NCBI GenBank assembly: GCA_037893225.1
Contig: JAZGUH010000204.1
Location: forward strand, 1,054,001-1,118,000
DNA: 64,000 bases
From: Hippasteria phrygiana
Taxonomy: Eukaryota; Echinodermata; Asteroidea; Valvatida; Goniasteridae
Direction: 5' to 3'
A program made the position numbers and the translations under genes. Positions 1 to 12,222 of this stretch are shown piece by piece. Below the pieces are notes generated by a model. The model did no database searches. It was not told the DNA's origin and saw nothing but the letters and a program-made list of their open reading frames with translations. The first letter of the stretch is position 1, and every line of letters begins with the position of its first letter.

Positions 1-186
1 TAGATCTGGCGCTACATGTTGCAATCATCGGCGGCTTCTTAGAGTTAACACTTGTGGAGAAAATTCAAACCTCGCAATGTTTATTTTCTTTCCGGCCAAC
101 ATCTGTGTACATATTACCGTCTATTTATTGCTCCATGCATGTCAAATTCCCTGGGGTATGGACTTGCTTTACTCATTCATAATTGC
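1..186 (+). repeat. Partial satellite unit at left edge
   Basis: The window opens at unit position 47, one base before the AGATCT that every unit carries at positions 48-53. The first 46 bases of this unit lie outside. Visible alleles are the FLEL/T type with a GTG at unit positions 100-102 and a CCATGCATG 3' part. The array therefore continues leftwards beyond the window. Confidence 0.95.
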
Positions 187-418
187 ATGAAATATCAACC
201 AAATCCAGTAATTTTGACATGTATGTATAGCTTAGATCTGGCGCTACATGTTGCAATCATCGGCGGCTTCCCAGAGTTAAAACTTGTAGAGAAAATTCGA
301 ACCTCGCAATGTTTATTTTCTTTCCGGTCAACATCTGTGTACATATTACCGTCTATTTATTGCTCCATGCCTGTCAAATTCCCTGGGGTATGGACTTGCT
401 TTACTCATTCATAATTGC

Positions 419-646
419 ATGAAATATCAACCAAATACAGTAATTTTGACATGTATGGATAGCTTAGATCTGGCGCTACATGTTGCAATTATCGGCGGCT
501 TCTTAGAGTTAACACTTGTGGAGAAAATTCAAACCTCGCAATGTTTATTTTCTTTCCGGCCACCATCTGTGTGCATATTACCTTTTATTTATTGCTCCAT
601 GCCTGTCAAATTCCCTGGGGTATGGACTTGCTTTACTCATTCATAA
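419..646 (+). other. Unit-length 75-codon open frame, probably not a gene (one example)
   Basis: In almost every full unit a plus-strand frame opens at the ATG of unit position 1 and closes at TAA 226-228, leaving only four bases before the next ATG. The conceptual product starts MKYQPN, has a hydrophobic stretch around residues 17-28 (LALHVAIIGG) and ends WTCFTHS. I recognise no domain. The evidence is against coding: about 35 recurring variable sites are spread evenly over codon positions (roughly 11, 12 and 12 for first, second and third), the unit length is 77 codons plus one base, short units shift the frame, and stop-gain and stop-loss variants are tolerated. A second frame starting at TTG 99-101 runs into the next unit wherever position 102 is G, which gives 120-codon readings. 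This is the same artefact. Confidence 0.3.
461..489. other. Invariant core of the monomer (shown in one unit)
   Basis: Unit positions 43-71, containing AGATCT at 48-53 and ACATGT at 60-65, with TAGC at 42-45 and GCTA at 57-60 facing each other as a short interrupted dyad. Reading through all units I found one change in this block, G to A at 10901 (unit position 57). Flanking parts of the unit vary at many sites. In known satellites, an invariant patch inside a variable monomer often marks a protein-binding or nucleosome-positioning site (the CENP-B box of primate alpha satellite is the classic case). No CENP-B box is present here and the binding role is inference. Confidence 0.5.
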
Positions 647-1114
647 TTGCATGAAATATCAACCAAATGCAGTAATTTTGACTTGTATGTATAGCTTAGA
701 TCTGGCGCTACATGTTGCAATCATCGGCGGCTTCCCAGAGTTAAAACTTGTAGAGAAAATTCAAACCTCGCAATGTTTATTTTCTTTCCGGCCAACGTCT
801 GTGTACATATTACCGTCTATTTATTGCTCCATGCCTGTCAAATTTCCTGGGGTATGGACTTGCTTTACTCATTCATAATTGCATGAAATATCAACCAAAT
901 GCAGTAATTTTGACTTGTATGTATAGCTTAGATCTGGCGCTACATGTTGCAATCATCGGCGGCTTCCCAGAGTTAAAACTTGTAGAGAAAATTCAAACCT
1001 CGCAATGTTTATTTTCTTTCCGGCCAACATCTGTGTACATATTACCGTCTATTTATTGCTCCATGCATGTCAAATTCCCTGGGGTATGGACTTGCTTTAC
1101 TCATTCATAATTGC

Positions 1115-2506
1115 ATGAAATATCAACCAAATTCAGTAATTTTGACATGTATGGATAGCTTAGATCTGGCGCTACATGTTGCAATTATCGGCGGCTTCTT
1201 AGAGTTAACACTTGTAGAGAAAATTCAAACCTCGCAATGTTTATTTTCTTTCCGGCCACCATCTGTGTGCATATTACCTTTTATTTATTGCTCCATGCCT
1301 GTCAAATTCCCTGGGGTATGGACTTGCTTTACTCATTCATAATTGCATGAAATATCAACCAAATCCAGTAATTTTGACATGTATGTATAGCTTAGATCTG
1401 GCGCTACATGTTGCAATCATCGGCGGCTTCTTAGAGTTCAAACTTGTAGAGAAAATTCAAACCTCGCAATGTTTATTTTCTTTCCGGCCAACATCTGTGT
1501 ACATATTACCGTCTATTTATTGCTCCACGCACGTCAAATTCCCTGGGGTATGGACTTGCTTTACTCATTCATAATTGCATGAAATATCAACCAAATCCAA
1601 TAATTTTGACATGTATGTATAGCTTAGATCTGGCGCTACATGTTGCAATTATCGGCGGCTTCCCAGAGTTAAAACTTGTAGAGAAAATTCGAACCTCGCA
1701 ATGTTTATTTTCTTTCCGGCCAACATCTGTGTACATATTACCGTCTATTTATTGCTCCATGCCTGTCAAATTCCCTGGGGTATGGACTTGCTTTACTCAT
1801 TCATAATTGCATGAAATATCAACCAAATTCAGTAATGTTGACATGTATGTATAGCTTAGATCTGGCGCTACATGTTGCAATTATCGGCGGCTTCTTAGAG
1901 TTAAAACTTGTGGAGAAAATTCAAACCTCGCAATGTTTATTTTCTTTCCGGCCAACATCTGTGTACATATTACCGTCTATTTATTGCTCCATGCGTGTCA
2001 AATTCCCTGGGGTATGGACTTGCTTTACTCATTCATAATTGCATGAAATATCAACCAAATGCAGTAATTTTGACTTGTATGTATAGCTTAGATCTGGCGC
2101 TACATGTTGCAATCATCGGCGGCTTCCCAGAGTTAAAACTTGTAGAGAAAATTCAAACCTCGCAATGTTTATTTTCTTTCCGGCCAACATCTGTGTACAT
2201 ATTACCGTCTATTTATTGCTCCATGCCTGTCAAATTCCCTGGGGTATGGACTTGCTTTACTCATTCATAATTGCATGAAATATCAACCAAATGCAGTAAT
2301 TTTGACTTGTATGTATAGCTTAGATCTGGCGCTACATGTTGCAATCATCGGCGGCTACCCAGAGTTAAAACTTGTAGAGAAAATTCGAACCTCGCAATGT
2401 TTATTTTCTTTCCGGCCAACATCTGTGTACATATTACCGTCTATTTATTGCTCCATGCCTGTCAAATTCCCTGGGGTATGGACTTGCTTTACTCATTCAT
2501 AATTGC
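1115..2506 (+). repeat. Six-unit A cassette, copy 1
   Basis: The unit order is S/D with CCTTTT, P-FLEF with ACGCACG, P with CCAATAATT, S with AATGTTG and GCGTGTC, A with GACTTG, and A-GY (GGCTACCCAG). The same order recurs at 8075-9466 and 30123-31514, in shortened form at 47495-48654, and for the first three units at 34967-35662 (the fourth position there carries a GCGTCTTAG variant). It is the most widely dispersed ordered string in the window. In this copy the GY unit is followed by a T unit instead of a short unit. Confidence 0.88.
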
Positions 2507-4130
2507 ATGAAATATCAACCAAATACAGTAATTTTGACATGTATGGATAGCTTAGATCTGGCGCTACATGTTGCAATTATCGGCGGCTTCTTAGAGTTAA
2601 CACTTGTGGAGAAAATTCAAACCTCGCAATGTTTATTTTCTTTCCGGCCACCATCTGTGTACATATTACCGTCTATTTATTGCTCCATGCATGTCAAATT
2701 CCCTGGGGTATGGACTTGCTTTACTCATTCATAATTGCATGAAATATCAACCAAATCCAGTAATTTTGACATGTATGTATAGCTTAGATCTGGCGCTACA
2801 TGTTGCAATCATCGGCGGCTTCCCAGAGTTAAAACTTGTAGAGAAAATTCGAACCTCGCAATGTTTATTTTCTTTCCGGTCAACATCTGTGTACATATTA
2901 CCGTCTGTTTATTGCTCCATGCCTGTCAAATTCCCTGGGGTATGGACTTGCTTTACTCATTCATAATTGCATGAAATATCAACCAAATTCAGTAATGTTG
3001 ACATGTATGTATAGCTTAGATCTGGCGCTACATGTTGCAATTATCGGCGGCTTCTTAGAGTTAAAACTTGTGGAGAAAATTCAAACCTCGCAATGTTTAT
3101 TTTCTTTCCGGCCAACATCTGTGTACATATTACCGTCTATTTATTCCTCCATGCGTGTCAAATTCCCTGGGGTATGGACTTGCTTTACTCATTCATAATT
3201 GCATGAAATATCAACCAAATCCAGTAATTTTGACATGTATGTATAGCTTAGATCTGGCGCTACATGTTGCAATCATCGGCGGCTTCCCAGAGTTAAAACT
3301 TGTAGAGAAAATTCGAACCTCGCAATGTTTATTTTCTTTCCGGTCAACATCTGTGTACATATTACCGTCTATTTATTGCTCCATGCCTGTCAAATTCCCT
3401 GGGGTATGGACTTGCTTTACTCATTCATAATTGCATGAAATATCAACCAAATACAGTAATTTTGACATGTATGGATAGCTTAGATCTGGCGCTACATGTT
3501 GCAATTATCGGCGGCTTCTTAGAGTTAACACTTGTGGAGAAAATTCAAACCTCGCAATGTTTATTTTCTTTCCGGCCACCATCTGTGTACATATTACCGT
3601 CTATTTATTGCTCCATGCATGTCAAATTCCCTGGGGTATGGACTTGCTTTACTCATTCATAATTGCATGAAATATCAACCAAATCCAGTAATTTTGACAT
3701 GTATGTATAGCTTAGATCTGGCGCTACATGTTGCAATCATCGGCGGCTTCCCAGAGTTAAAACTTGTAGAGAAAATTCGAACCTCGCAATGTTTATTTTC
3801 TTTCCGGTCAACATCTGTGTACATATTACCGTCTGTTTATTGCTCCATGCCTGTCAAATTCCCTGGGGTATGGACTTGCTTTACTCATTCATAATTGCAT
3901 GAAATATCAACCAAATTCAGTAATGTTGACATGTATGTATAGCTTAGATCTGGCGCTACATGTTGCAATTATCGGCGGCTTCTTAGAGTTAAAACTTGTG
4001 GAGAAAATTCAAACCTCGCAATGTTTATTTTCTTTCCGGCCAACATCTGTGTACATATTACCGTCTATTTATTCCTCCATGCGTGTCAAATTCCCTGGGG
4101 TATGGACTTGCTTTACTCATTCATAATTGC
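2507..4130 (+). repeat. 4-mer higher-order repeat, 928 bp, 1.75 copies
   Basis: Units at 2507, 2739, 2971 and 3203 (T, P with CTGTTTATTG, S with TTATTCCTCC, P) are followed by the same first three types at 3435, 3667 and 3899, then a different unit at 4131. The rare alleles CTGTTTATTG and TTATTCCTCC occur in both copies at a 928-bp offset, so this is a duplication of the whole block. The same nested 4-mer appears twice more in domain A2, at 38679-40302 and 43319-44942. Confidence 0.9.
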
Positions 4131-5058
4131 ATGAAATATCAACCAAATTCAGTAATGTTGACATGTATGGATAGCTTAGATCTGGCGCTACATGTTGCAA
4201 TTATCGGCGGCGTCTTAGAGTTAAAACTTGTGGAGAAAATTCAAACCTCGCAATGTTTATTTTCTTTCCGGCCAACATCTGTGTACATATTACCGTCTAT
4301 TTATTGCTCCATGCGTGTCAAATTCCCTGGGGTATGGACTTGCTTTACTCATTCATAATTGCATGAAATATCAACCAAATACAGTAATTGTGACATGTAT
4401 GGATAGCTTAGATCTGGCGCTACATGTTGCAATTATCGGCGGCTTCTTAGAGTTAACACTTGTGGAGAAAATTCAAACCTCGCAATGTTTATTTTCTTTC
4501 CGGCCACCATCTGTGTGCATATTACCTTTTATTTATTGCTCCATGCCTGTCAAATTCCCTGGGGTATGGACTTGCTTTACTCATTCATAATTGCATGAAA
4601 TATCAACCAAATGCAGTAATTTTGACTTGTATGTATAGCTTAGATCTGGCGCTACATGTTGCAATCATCGGCGGCTTCCCAGAGTTAAAACTTGTAGAGA
4701 AAATTCAAACCTCGCAATGTTTATTTTCTTTCCGGCCAACATCTGTGTACATATTACCGTCTATTTATTGCTCCATGCATGTCAAATTCCCTGGGGTATG
4801 GACTTGCTTTACTCATTCATAATTGCATGAAATATCAACCAAATTCAGTAATTTTGACATGTATGGATAGCTTAGATCTGGCGCTACATGTTGCAATTAT
4901 CGGCGGCTTCTTAGAGTTAACACTTGTAGAGAAAATTCAAACCTCGCAATGTTTATTTTCTTTCCGGCCACCATCTGTGTGCATATTACCTTTTATTTAT
5001 TGCTCCATGCCTGTCAAATTCCCTGGGGTATGGACTTGCTTTACTCATTCATAATTGC
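2507..5058 (+). repeat. Eleven-unit block shared with domain A2
   Basis: The order of unit types from 2507 to 5058 matches 38679-41230 (offset 36,172 bp) and again 43319-45870 in the second copy of the 20-mer. Shared rare alleles include AATTGTGAC (about 4390, 40562 and 45202), GCGTCTTAG (about 4211, 40384 and 45024) and TTATTCCTCC. After 5058 the orders diverge: A2 carries two extra units (41231 and 41463) whose closest relatives in A1 are at 6915 and 7147. Confidence 0.85.
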
Positions 5059-5986
5059 ATGAAATATCAACCAAATTCAGTAATTTTGACATGTATGGAT
5101 AGCTTAGATCTGGCGCTACATGTTGCAATCATCGGCGGCTTCTTAGAGTTAACACTTGTGGAGAAAATTCAAACCTCGCAATGTTTATTTTCTTTCCGGC
5201 CAACATCTGTGTACATATTACCGTCTATTTATTGCTCCATGCATGTCAAATTCCCTGGGGTATGGACTTGCTTTACTCATTCATAATTGCATGAAATATC
5301 AACCAAATCCAGTAATTTTGACATGTATGTATAGCTTAGATCTGGCGCTACATGTTGCAATCATCGGCGGCTTCCCAGAGTTAAAACTTGTAGAGAAAAT
5401 TCGAACCTCGCAATGTTTATTTTCTTTCCGGTCAACATCTGTGTACATATTACCGTCTATTTATTGCTCCATGCCTGTCAAATTCCCTGGGGTATGGACT
5501 TGCTTTACTCATTCATAATTGCATGAAATATCAACCAAATACAGTAATTTTGACATGTATGGATAGCTTAGATCTGGCGCTACATGTTGCAATTATCGGC
5601 GGCTTCTTAGAGTTAACACTTGTGGAGAAAATTCAAACCTCGCAATGTTTATTTTCTTTCCGGCCACCATCTGTGTGCATATTACCTTTTATTTATTGCT
5701 CCATGCCTGTCAAATTCCCTGGGGTATGGACTTGCTTTACTCATTCATAATTGCATGAAATATCAACCAAATGCAGTAATTTTGACTTGTATGTATAGCT
5801 TAGATCTGGCGCTACATGTTGCAATCATCGGCGGCTTCCCAGAGTTAAAACTTGTAGAGAAAATTCAAACCTCGCAATGTTTATTTTCTTTCCGGCCAAC
5901 GTCTGTGTACATATTACCGTCTATTTATTGCTCCATGCCTGTCAAATTTCCTGGGGTATGGACTTGCTTTACTCATTCATAATTGC

Positions 5987-6218
5987 ATGAAATATCAACC
6001 AAATGCAGTAATTTTGACTTGTATGTATAGCTTAGATCTGGCGCTACATGTTGCAATCATCGGCGGCTTCCCAGAGTTAAAACTTGTAGAGAAAATTCAA
6101 ACCTCGCAATGTTTATTTTCTTTCCGGCCAACATCTGTGTACATATTACCGTCTATTTATTGCTCCATGCGTGTCAAATTCCCTGGGGTATGGACTTGCT
6201 TTACTCATTCATAATTGC
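5987..6218 (+). repeat. Fusion unit: A-type left half, GCGTGTC right half
   Basis: The left half has the A-type markers (GCAG at 19-22, GACTTG, CCCAG) and the right half has GCGTGTC, which is otherwise seen on S units with AATGTTG. The following unit (6219) is a T with AATTGTGAC, which in other places (4363, 40535, 45175) follows the S unit with GCGTCTTAG. This fits an exchange inside a unit that joined the two contexts. Confidence 0.7.
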
Positions 6219-8074
6219 ATGAAATATCAACCAAATACAGTAATTGTGACATGTATGGATAGCTTAGATCTGGCGCTACATGTTGCAATTATCGGCGGCT
6301 TCTTAGAGTTAACACTTGTGGAGAAAATTCAAACCTCGCAATGTTTATTTTCTTTCCGGCCACCATCTGTGTGCATATTACCTTTTATTTATTGCTCCAT
6401 GCCTGTCAAATTCCCTGGGGTATGGACTTGCTTTACTCATTCATAATTGCATGAAATATCAACCAAATGCAGTAATTTTGACTTGTATGTATAGCTTAGA
6501 TCTGGCGCTACATGTTGCAATCATCGGCGGCTTCCCAGAGTTAAAACTTGTAGAGAAAATTCAAACCTCGCAATGTTTATTTTCTTTCCGGCCAACATCT
6601 GTGTACATATTACCGTCTATTTATTGCTCCATGCATGTCAAATTCCCTGGGGTATGGACTTGCTTTACTCATTCATAATTGCATGAAATATCAACCAAAT
6701 TCAGTAATTTTGACATGTATGGATAGCTTAGATCTGGCGCTACATGTTGCAATTATCGGCGGCTTCTTAGAGTTAACACTTGTAGAGAAAATTCAAACCT
6801 CGCAATGTTTATTTTCTTTCCGGCCACCATCTGTGTGCATATTACCTTTTATTTATTGCTCCATGCCTGTCAAATTCCCTGGGGTATGGACTTGCTTTAC
6901 TCATTCATAATTGCATGAAATATCAACCAAATGCAGTAATTTTGACATGTATGTATAGCTTAGATCTGGCGCTACATGTTGCAATTATCGGCGGCTTCTT
7001 AGGGTTAAAACTTGTGGAGAAAATTCAAACCTCGCAATGTTTATTTTCTTTCCGGCCAACATCTGTGTGCATGTTACCGTCTATTTATTGCTCCATGCAT
7101 GTCAAATTCCCTGGGGTATGGACTTGCTTTACTCATTCATAATTGCATGAAATATCAACCAAATACAGTAATTTTGACATGTATGGATAGCTTAGATCTG
7201 GCGCTACATGTTGCAATTATCGGCGGCTTCTTAGAATTAACACTTGTGGAGAAAATTCAAACCTCGCAATGTTTATTTTCTTTCCGGCCAACATCTGTGT
7301 ACATATTACCGTCTATTTATTGCTCCATGCATGTCAAATTCCCTGGGGTATGGACTTGCTTTACTCATTCATAATTGCATGAAATATCAACCAAATTCAG
7401 TAATTTTGACATGTATGGATAGCTTAGATCTGGCGCTACATGTTGCAATCATCGGCGGCTTCTTAGAGTTAACACTTGTGGAGAAAATTCAAACCTCGCA
7501 ATGTTTATTTTCTTTCCGGCCAACATCTGTGTACATATTACCGTCTATTTATTGCTCCATGCCTGTCAAATTCCCTGGGGTATGGACTTGCTTTACTCAT
7601 TCATAATTGCATGAAATATCAACCAAATGCAGTAATTTTGACTTGTATGTATAGCTTAGATCTGGCGCTACATGTTGCAATCATCGGCGGCTTCCCAGAG
7701 TTAAAACTTGTAGAGAAAATTCAAACCTCGCAATGTTTATTTTCTTTCCGGCCAACGTCTGTGTACATATTACCGTCTATTTATTGCTCCATGCCTGTCA
7801 AATTTCCTGGGGTATGGACTTGCTTTACTCATTCATAATTGCATGAAATATCAACCAAATGCAGTAATTTTGACTTGTATGTATAGCTTAGATCTGGCGC
7901 TACATGTTGCAATCATCGGCGGCTTTTCAGAGTTAAAACTTGTAGAGAAAATTCAAACCTCGCAATGTTTATTTTCTTTCCGGCCAACATCTGTGTACAT
8001 ATTACCGTCTATTTATTGCTCCATGCATGTCAAATTCCCTGGGGTATGGACTTGCTTTACTCATTCATAATTGC

Positions 8075-9466
8075 ATGAAATATCAACCAAATTCAGTAAT
8101 TTTGACATGTATGGATAGCTTAGATCTGGCGCTACATGTTGCAATTATCGGCGGCTTCTTAGAGTTAACACTTGTAGAGAAAATTCAAACCTCGCAATGT
8201 TTATTTTCTTTCCGGCCACCATCTGTGTGCATATTACCTTTTATTTATTGCTCCATGCCTGTCAAATTCCCTGGGGTATGGACTTGCTTTACTCATTCAT
8301 AATTGCATGAAATATCAACCAAATCCAGTAATTTTGACATGTATGTATAGCTTAGATCTGGCGCTACATGTTGCAATCATCGGCGGCTTCTTAGAGTTCA
8401 AACTTGTAGAGAAAATTCAAACCTCGCAATGTTTATTTTCTTTCCGGCCAACATCTGTGTACATATTACCGTCTATTTATTGCTCCACGCACGTCAAATT
8501 CCCTGGGGTATGGACTTGCTTTACTCATTCATAATTGCATGAAATATCAACCAAATCCAATAATTTTGACATGTATGTATAGCTTAGATCTGGCGCTACA
8601 TGTTGCAATTATCGGCGGCTTCCCAGAGTTAAAACTTGTAGAGAAAATTCGAACCTCGCAATGTTTATTTTCTTTCCGGCCAACATCTGTGTACATATTA
8701 CCGTCTATTTATTGCTCCATGCCTGTCAAATTCCCTGGGGTATGGACTTGCTTTACTCATTCATAATTGCATGAAATATCAACCAAATTCAGTAATGTTG
8801 ACATGTATGTATAGCTTAGATCTGGCGCTACATGTTGCAATTATCGGCGGCTTCTTAGAGTTAAAACTTGTGGAGAAAATTCAAACCTCGCAATGTTTAT
8901 TTTCTTTCCGGCCAACATCTGTGTACATATTACCGTCTATTTATTGCTCCATGCGTGTCAAATTCCCTGGGGTATGGACTTGCTTTACTCATTCATAATT
9001 GCATGAAATATCAACCAAATGCAGTAATTTTGACTTGTATGTATAGCTTAGATCTGGCGCTACATGTTGCAATCATCGGCGGCTTCCCAGAGTTAAAACT
9101 TGTAGAGAAAATTCAAACCTCGCAATGTTTATTTTCTTTCCGGCCAACATCTGTGTACATATTACCGTCTATTTATTGCTCCATGCCTGTCAAATTCCCT
9201 GGGGTATGGACTTGCTTTACTCATTCATAATTGCATGAAATATCAACCAAATGCAGTAATTTTGACTTGTATGTATAGCTTAGATCTGGCGCTACATGTT
9301 GCAATCATCGGCGGCTACCCAGAGTTAAAACTTGTAGAGAAAATTCGAACCTCGCAATGTTTATTTTCTTTCCGGCCAACATCTGTGTACATATTACCGT
9401 CTATTTATTGCTCCATGCCTGTCAAATTCCCTGGGGTATGGACTTGCTTTACTCATTCATAATTGC
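8075..9466 (+). repeat. Six-unit A cassette, copy 2, ending at the A1/B1 boundary
   Basis: The same six unit types in the same order as 1115-2506, offset 6960 bp. The last unit, A-GY at 9235, is followed directly by the first 218-bp unit of domain B1. The same junction (GY then short S) recurs at 31283/31515 and 48423/48655. Confidence 0.9.
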
Positions 9467-9684
9467 ATGAAATATCAACCAAATTCAGTAATTTTGACAT
9501 GTATGTATAGCTTAGATCTGGCGCTACATGTTGCAATTATCGGCGGCTTCTTAGAGTTAAAACTTGTGGAGAAAATTCAAACCTCGCAATGTTTATTTTC
9601 TTTCCGGCCAACATCTGTCTATTTATTGCTCCATGCATGTCAAATTCCCTGGGGTATGGACTTGCTTTACTCATTCATAATTGC
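9467..9684 (+). repeat. Short 218-bp unit, first of 29
   Basis: This unit lacks 14 bp (unit positions 153-166) relative to the full unit, so CTGT joins directly to CTATTT. The lost segment is bounded by a GT on each side, which suggests slippage or microhomology-mediated loss. All 29 short units share this exact deletion, so it arose once and was then spread by duplication. The left part is normally S type with GGAG at 101-104; 49801 is an exception with a GY left part. The deletion shifts the open frame, so the reading ends at a TGA overlapping the next ATG. The remaining starts are listed under domains B1 and B2. Confidence 0.95.
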
Positions 9685-12222
9685 ATGAAATATCAACCAA
9701 ATACAGTAATTCTGACATGTAAGGATAGCTTAGATCTGGCGCTACATGTTGCAATTATCGGCGGCTTCTTAGAGTTAACACTTGTGGAGAAAATTCAAAC
9801 CTCGCAATGTTTATTTTCTTCCCGGCCACCATCTGTGTGCATATTACCTTTTATTTATTGCTCCATGCCTGTCAAATTCCCTGGGGTATGGACTTGCTTT
9901 ACTCATTCATAATTGCATGAAATATCAACCAAATGCAGTAATTTTGACATGTATGTATAGCTTAGATCTGGCGCTACATGTTGCAATCATCGGCGGCTTC
10001 TTAGAGTTCAAACTTGTAGAGAAAATTCAAACCTCGCAATGTTTATTTTCTTTCCGGCCAACATCTGTGTACATATCACCGTCTATTTATTGCTCCACGC
10101 ACGTCAAATTCCCTGGGGTATGGACTTGCTTTACTCATTCATAATTGCATGAAATATCAACCAAATTCAGTAATTTTGACATGTATGTATAGCTTAGATC
10201 TGGCGCTACATGTTGCAATTATCGGCGGCTTCTTAGGGTTAAAACTTGTGGAGAAAATTCAAACCTCGCAATGTTTATTTTCTTTCCGGCCAACATCTGT
10301 GTACATATTACCGTCTATTTATTGCTCCATGCATGTCAAATTCCCTGGGGTATGGACTTGCTTTACTCATTCATAATTGCATGAAATATCAACCAAATGC
10401 AGTAATTTTGACTTGTATGTATAGCTTAGATCTGGCGCTACATGTTGCAATCATCGGCGGCTTCCCAGAGTTAAAACTTGTAGAGAAAATTCAAACCTCG
10501 CAATGTTTATTTTCTTTCCGGCCAACATCTGTGTACATATTACCGTCTATTTATTGCTCCATGCCTGTCAAATTCCCTGGGGTATGGACTTGCTTTACTC
10601 ATTCATAATTGCATGAAATATCAACCAAATGCAGTAATTTTGACTTGTATGTATAGCTTAGATCTGGCGCTACATGTTGCAATCATCGGCGGCTACCCAG
10701 AGTTAAAACTTGTAGAGAAAATTCGAACCTCGCAATGTTTATTTTCTTTCCGGCCAACATCTGTGTACATATTACCGTCTATTTATTGCTCCATGCCTGT
10801 CAAATTCCCTGGGGTATGGACTTGCTTTACTCATTCATAATTGCATGAAATATCAACCAAATTCAGTAATTTTGACATGTATGTATAGCTTAGATCTGGC
10901 ACTACATGTTGCAATTATCGGCGGCTTCTTAGAGTTAAAACTTGTGGAGAAAATTCAAACCTCGCAATGTTTATTTTCTTTCCGGCCAACATCTGTCTAT
11001 TTATTGCTCCATGCATGTCAAATTCCCTGGGGTATGGACTTGCTTTACTCATTCATAATTGCATGAAATATCAACCAAATACAGTAATTCTGACATGTAT
11101 GGATAGCTTAGATCTGGCGCTACATGTTGCAATTATCGGCGGCTTCTTAGAGTTAACACTTGTAGAGAAAATTCAAACCTCGCAATGTTTATTTTCTTCC
11201 CGGCCACCATCTGTGTGCATATTACCTTTTATTTATTGCTCCATGCCTGTCAAATTCCCTGGGGTATGGACTTGCTTTACTCATTCATAATTGCATGAAA
11301 TATCAACCAAATGCAGTAATTTTGACATGTATGTATAGCTTAGATCTGGCGCTACATGTTGCAATTATCGGCGGCTTCTTAGAGTTCAAACTTGTAGAGA
11401 AAATTCAAACCTCGCAATGTTTTTTTTCTTTCCGGCCAACATCTGTGTACATATCACCGTCTATTTATTGCTCCACGCACGTCAAATTCCCTGGGGTATG
11501 GACTTGCTTTACTCATTCATAATTGCATGAAATATCAACCAAATTCAGTAATTTTGACATGTATGTATAGCTTAGATCTGGCGCTACATGTTGCAATTAT
11601 CGGCGGCTTCTTAGGGTTAAAACTTGTGGAGAAAATTCAAACCTCGCAATGTTTATTTTCTTTCCGGCCAACATCTGTGTACATATTACCGTCTATTTAT
11701 TGCTCCATGCATGTCAAATTCCCTGGGGTATGGACTTGCTTTACTCATTCATAATTGCATGAAATATCAACCAAATTCAGTAATTTTGACATGTATGGAT
11801 AGCTTAGATCTGGCGCTACATGTTGCAATCATCGGCGGCTTCTTAGAGTTAACACTTGTGGAGAAAATTCAAACCTCGCAATGTTTATTTTCTTTCCGGC
11901 CAACATCTGTGTACATATTACCGTCTATTTATTGCTCCATGCATGTCAAATTCCCTGGGGTATGGACTTGCTTTACTCATTCATAATTGCATGAAATATC
12001 AACCAAATCCAGTAATTTTGACATGTATGTATAGCTTAGATCTGGCGCTACATGTTGCAATCATCGGCGGCTTCCCAGAGTTAAAACTTGTAGAGAAAAT
12101 TCGAACCTCGCAATGTTTATTTTCTTTCCGGCCAACATCTGTGTACATATTACCGTCTATTTATTGCTCCATGCCTGTCAAATTCCCTGGGGTATGGACT
12201 AGCTTTACTCATTCATAATTGC

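Larger units (their letters stand above)
419..650 (+). repeat. Reference 232-bp monomer (T type) used for numbering
   Basis: This unit is used for position numbering. Landmarks: ATG at 1-3, ACATGT at 31-36, AGATCT (BglII) at 48-53, a second ACATGT at 60-65, GTTAAC (HpaI) at 90-95 in this type only, TTTATT at 127-132 and 169-174 (AATAAA on the minus strand), and TAA at 226-228. Position 19 is the main type marker and takes all four bases across the array. The block at 41-71 and the block running from 196 through 232 into 1-18 of the next unit are almost invariant. Most variation lies at 19-40, 72-113 and 137-186. Confidence 0.95.
1..9466 (+). repeat. Domain A1: array of 232-bp units only
   Basis: Forty complete units plus the left partial unit, all 232 bp, with no copy of the 14-bp deletion. 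Types include S with a GTT leucine-to-methionine variant (AATGTTG), P with a CGGTCAAC motif, T with CCACCATCTG, A with GACTTG, and an A type with TTAGGG and GCATGTTAC (6915). The block from 651 to 2506 recurs at 7611-9466, 6960 bp (30 units) away, with only a couple of differences, for example CTTTTCAG at about 7923. It ends where the first short unit begins. Confidence 0.9.

Noticed and set aside
209..232. Bacterial-type promoter (TTGACA followed by TATAG)
   Set aside because: TTGACA is present in many units, but no TATAAT-like hexamer stands 16-18 bp downstream. It is repeated in every unit and altered to TTGACT in all A units of one class.
295..305. Minus-strand GGTTCGAAT resembling a polymerase III B box or tRNA T arm
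   Set aside because: It occurs only in units with the CGAAC allele and matches about 9 of 11 consensus bases. Most units have GGTTTGAAT, and I found no A box at a fitting distance, so a tRNA or SINE origin is not supported.
585..595. AATAAA on the minus strand as polyadenylation signals
   Set aside because: Two occur per unit (opposite TTTATT at 127-132 and 169-174), simply because the unit is A+T rich. No transcription unit is evident to use them.
419..650. CENP-B box in the monomer
   Set aside because: I looked for the TTCG...CGGGA pattern on both strands of the unit and found nothing close to it.
7001..7010. TTAGGGTTA as telomere repeat
   Set aside because: It arises from a single A to G change (unit position 89) in FLGL units, is never longer than one and a half repeats, and sits inside the satellite unit.
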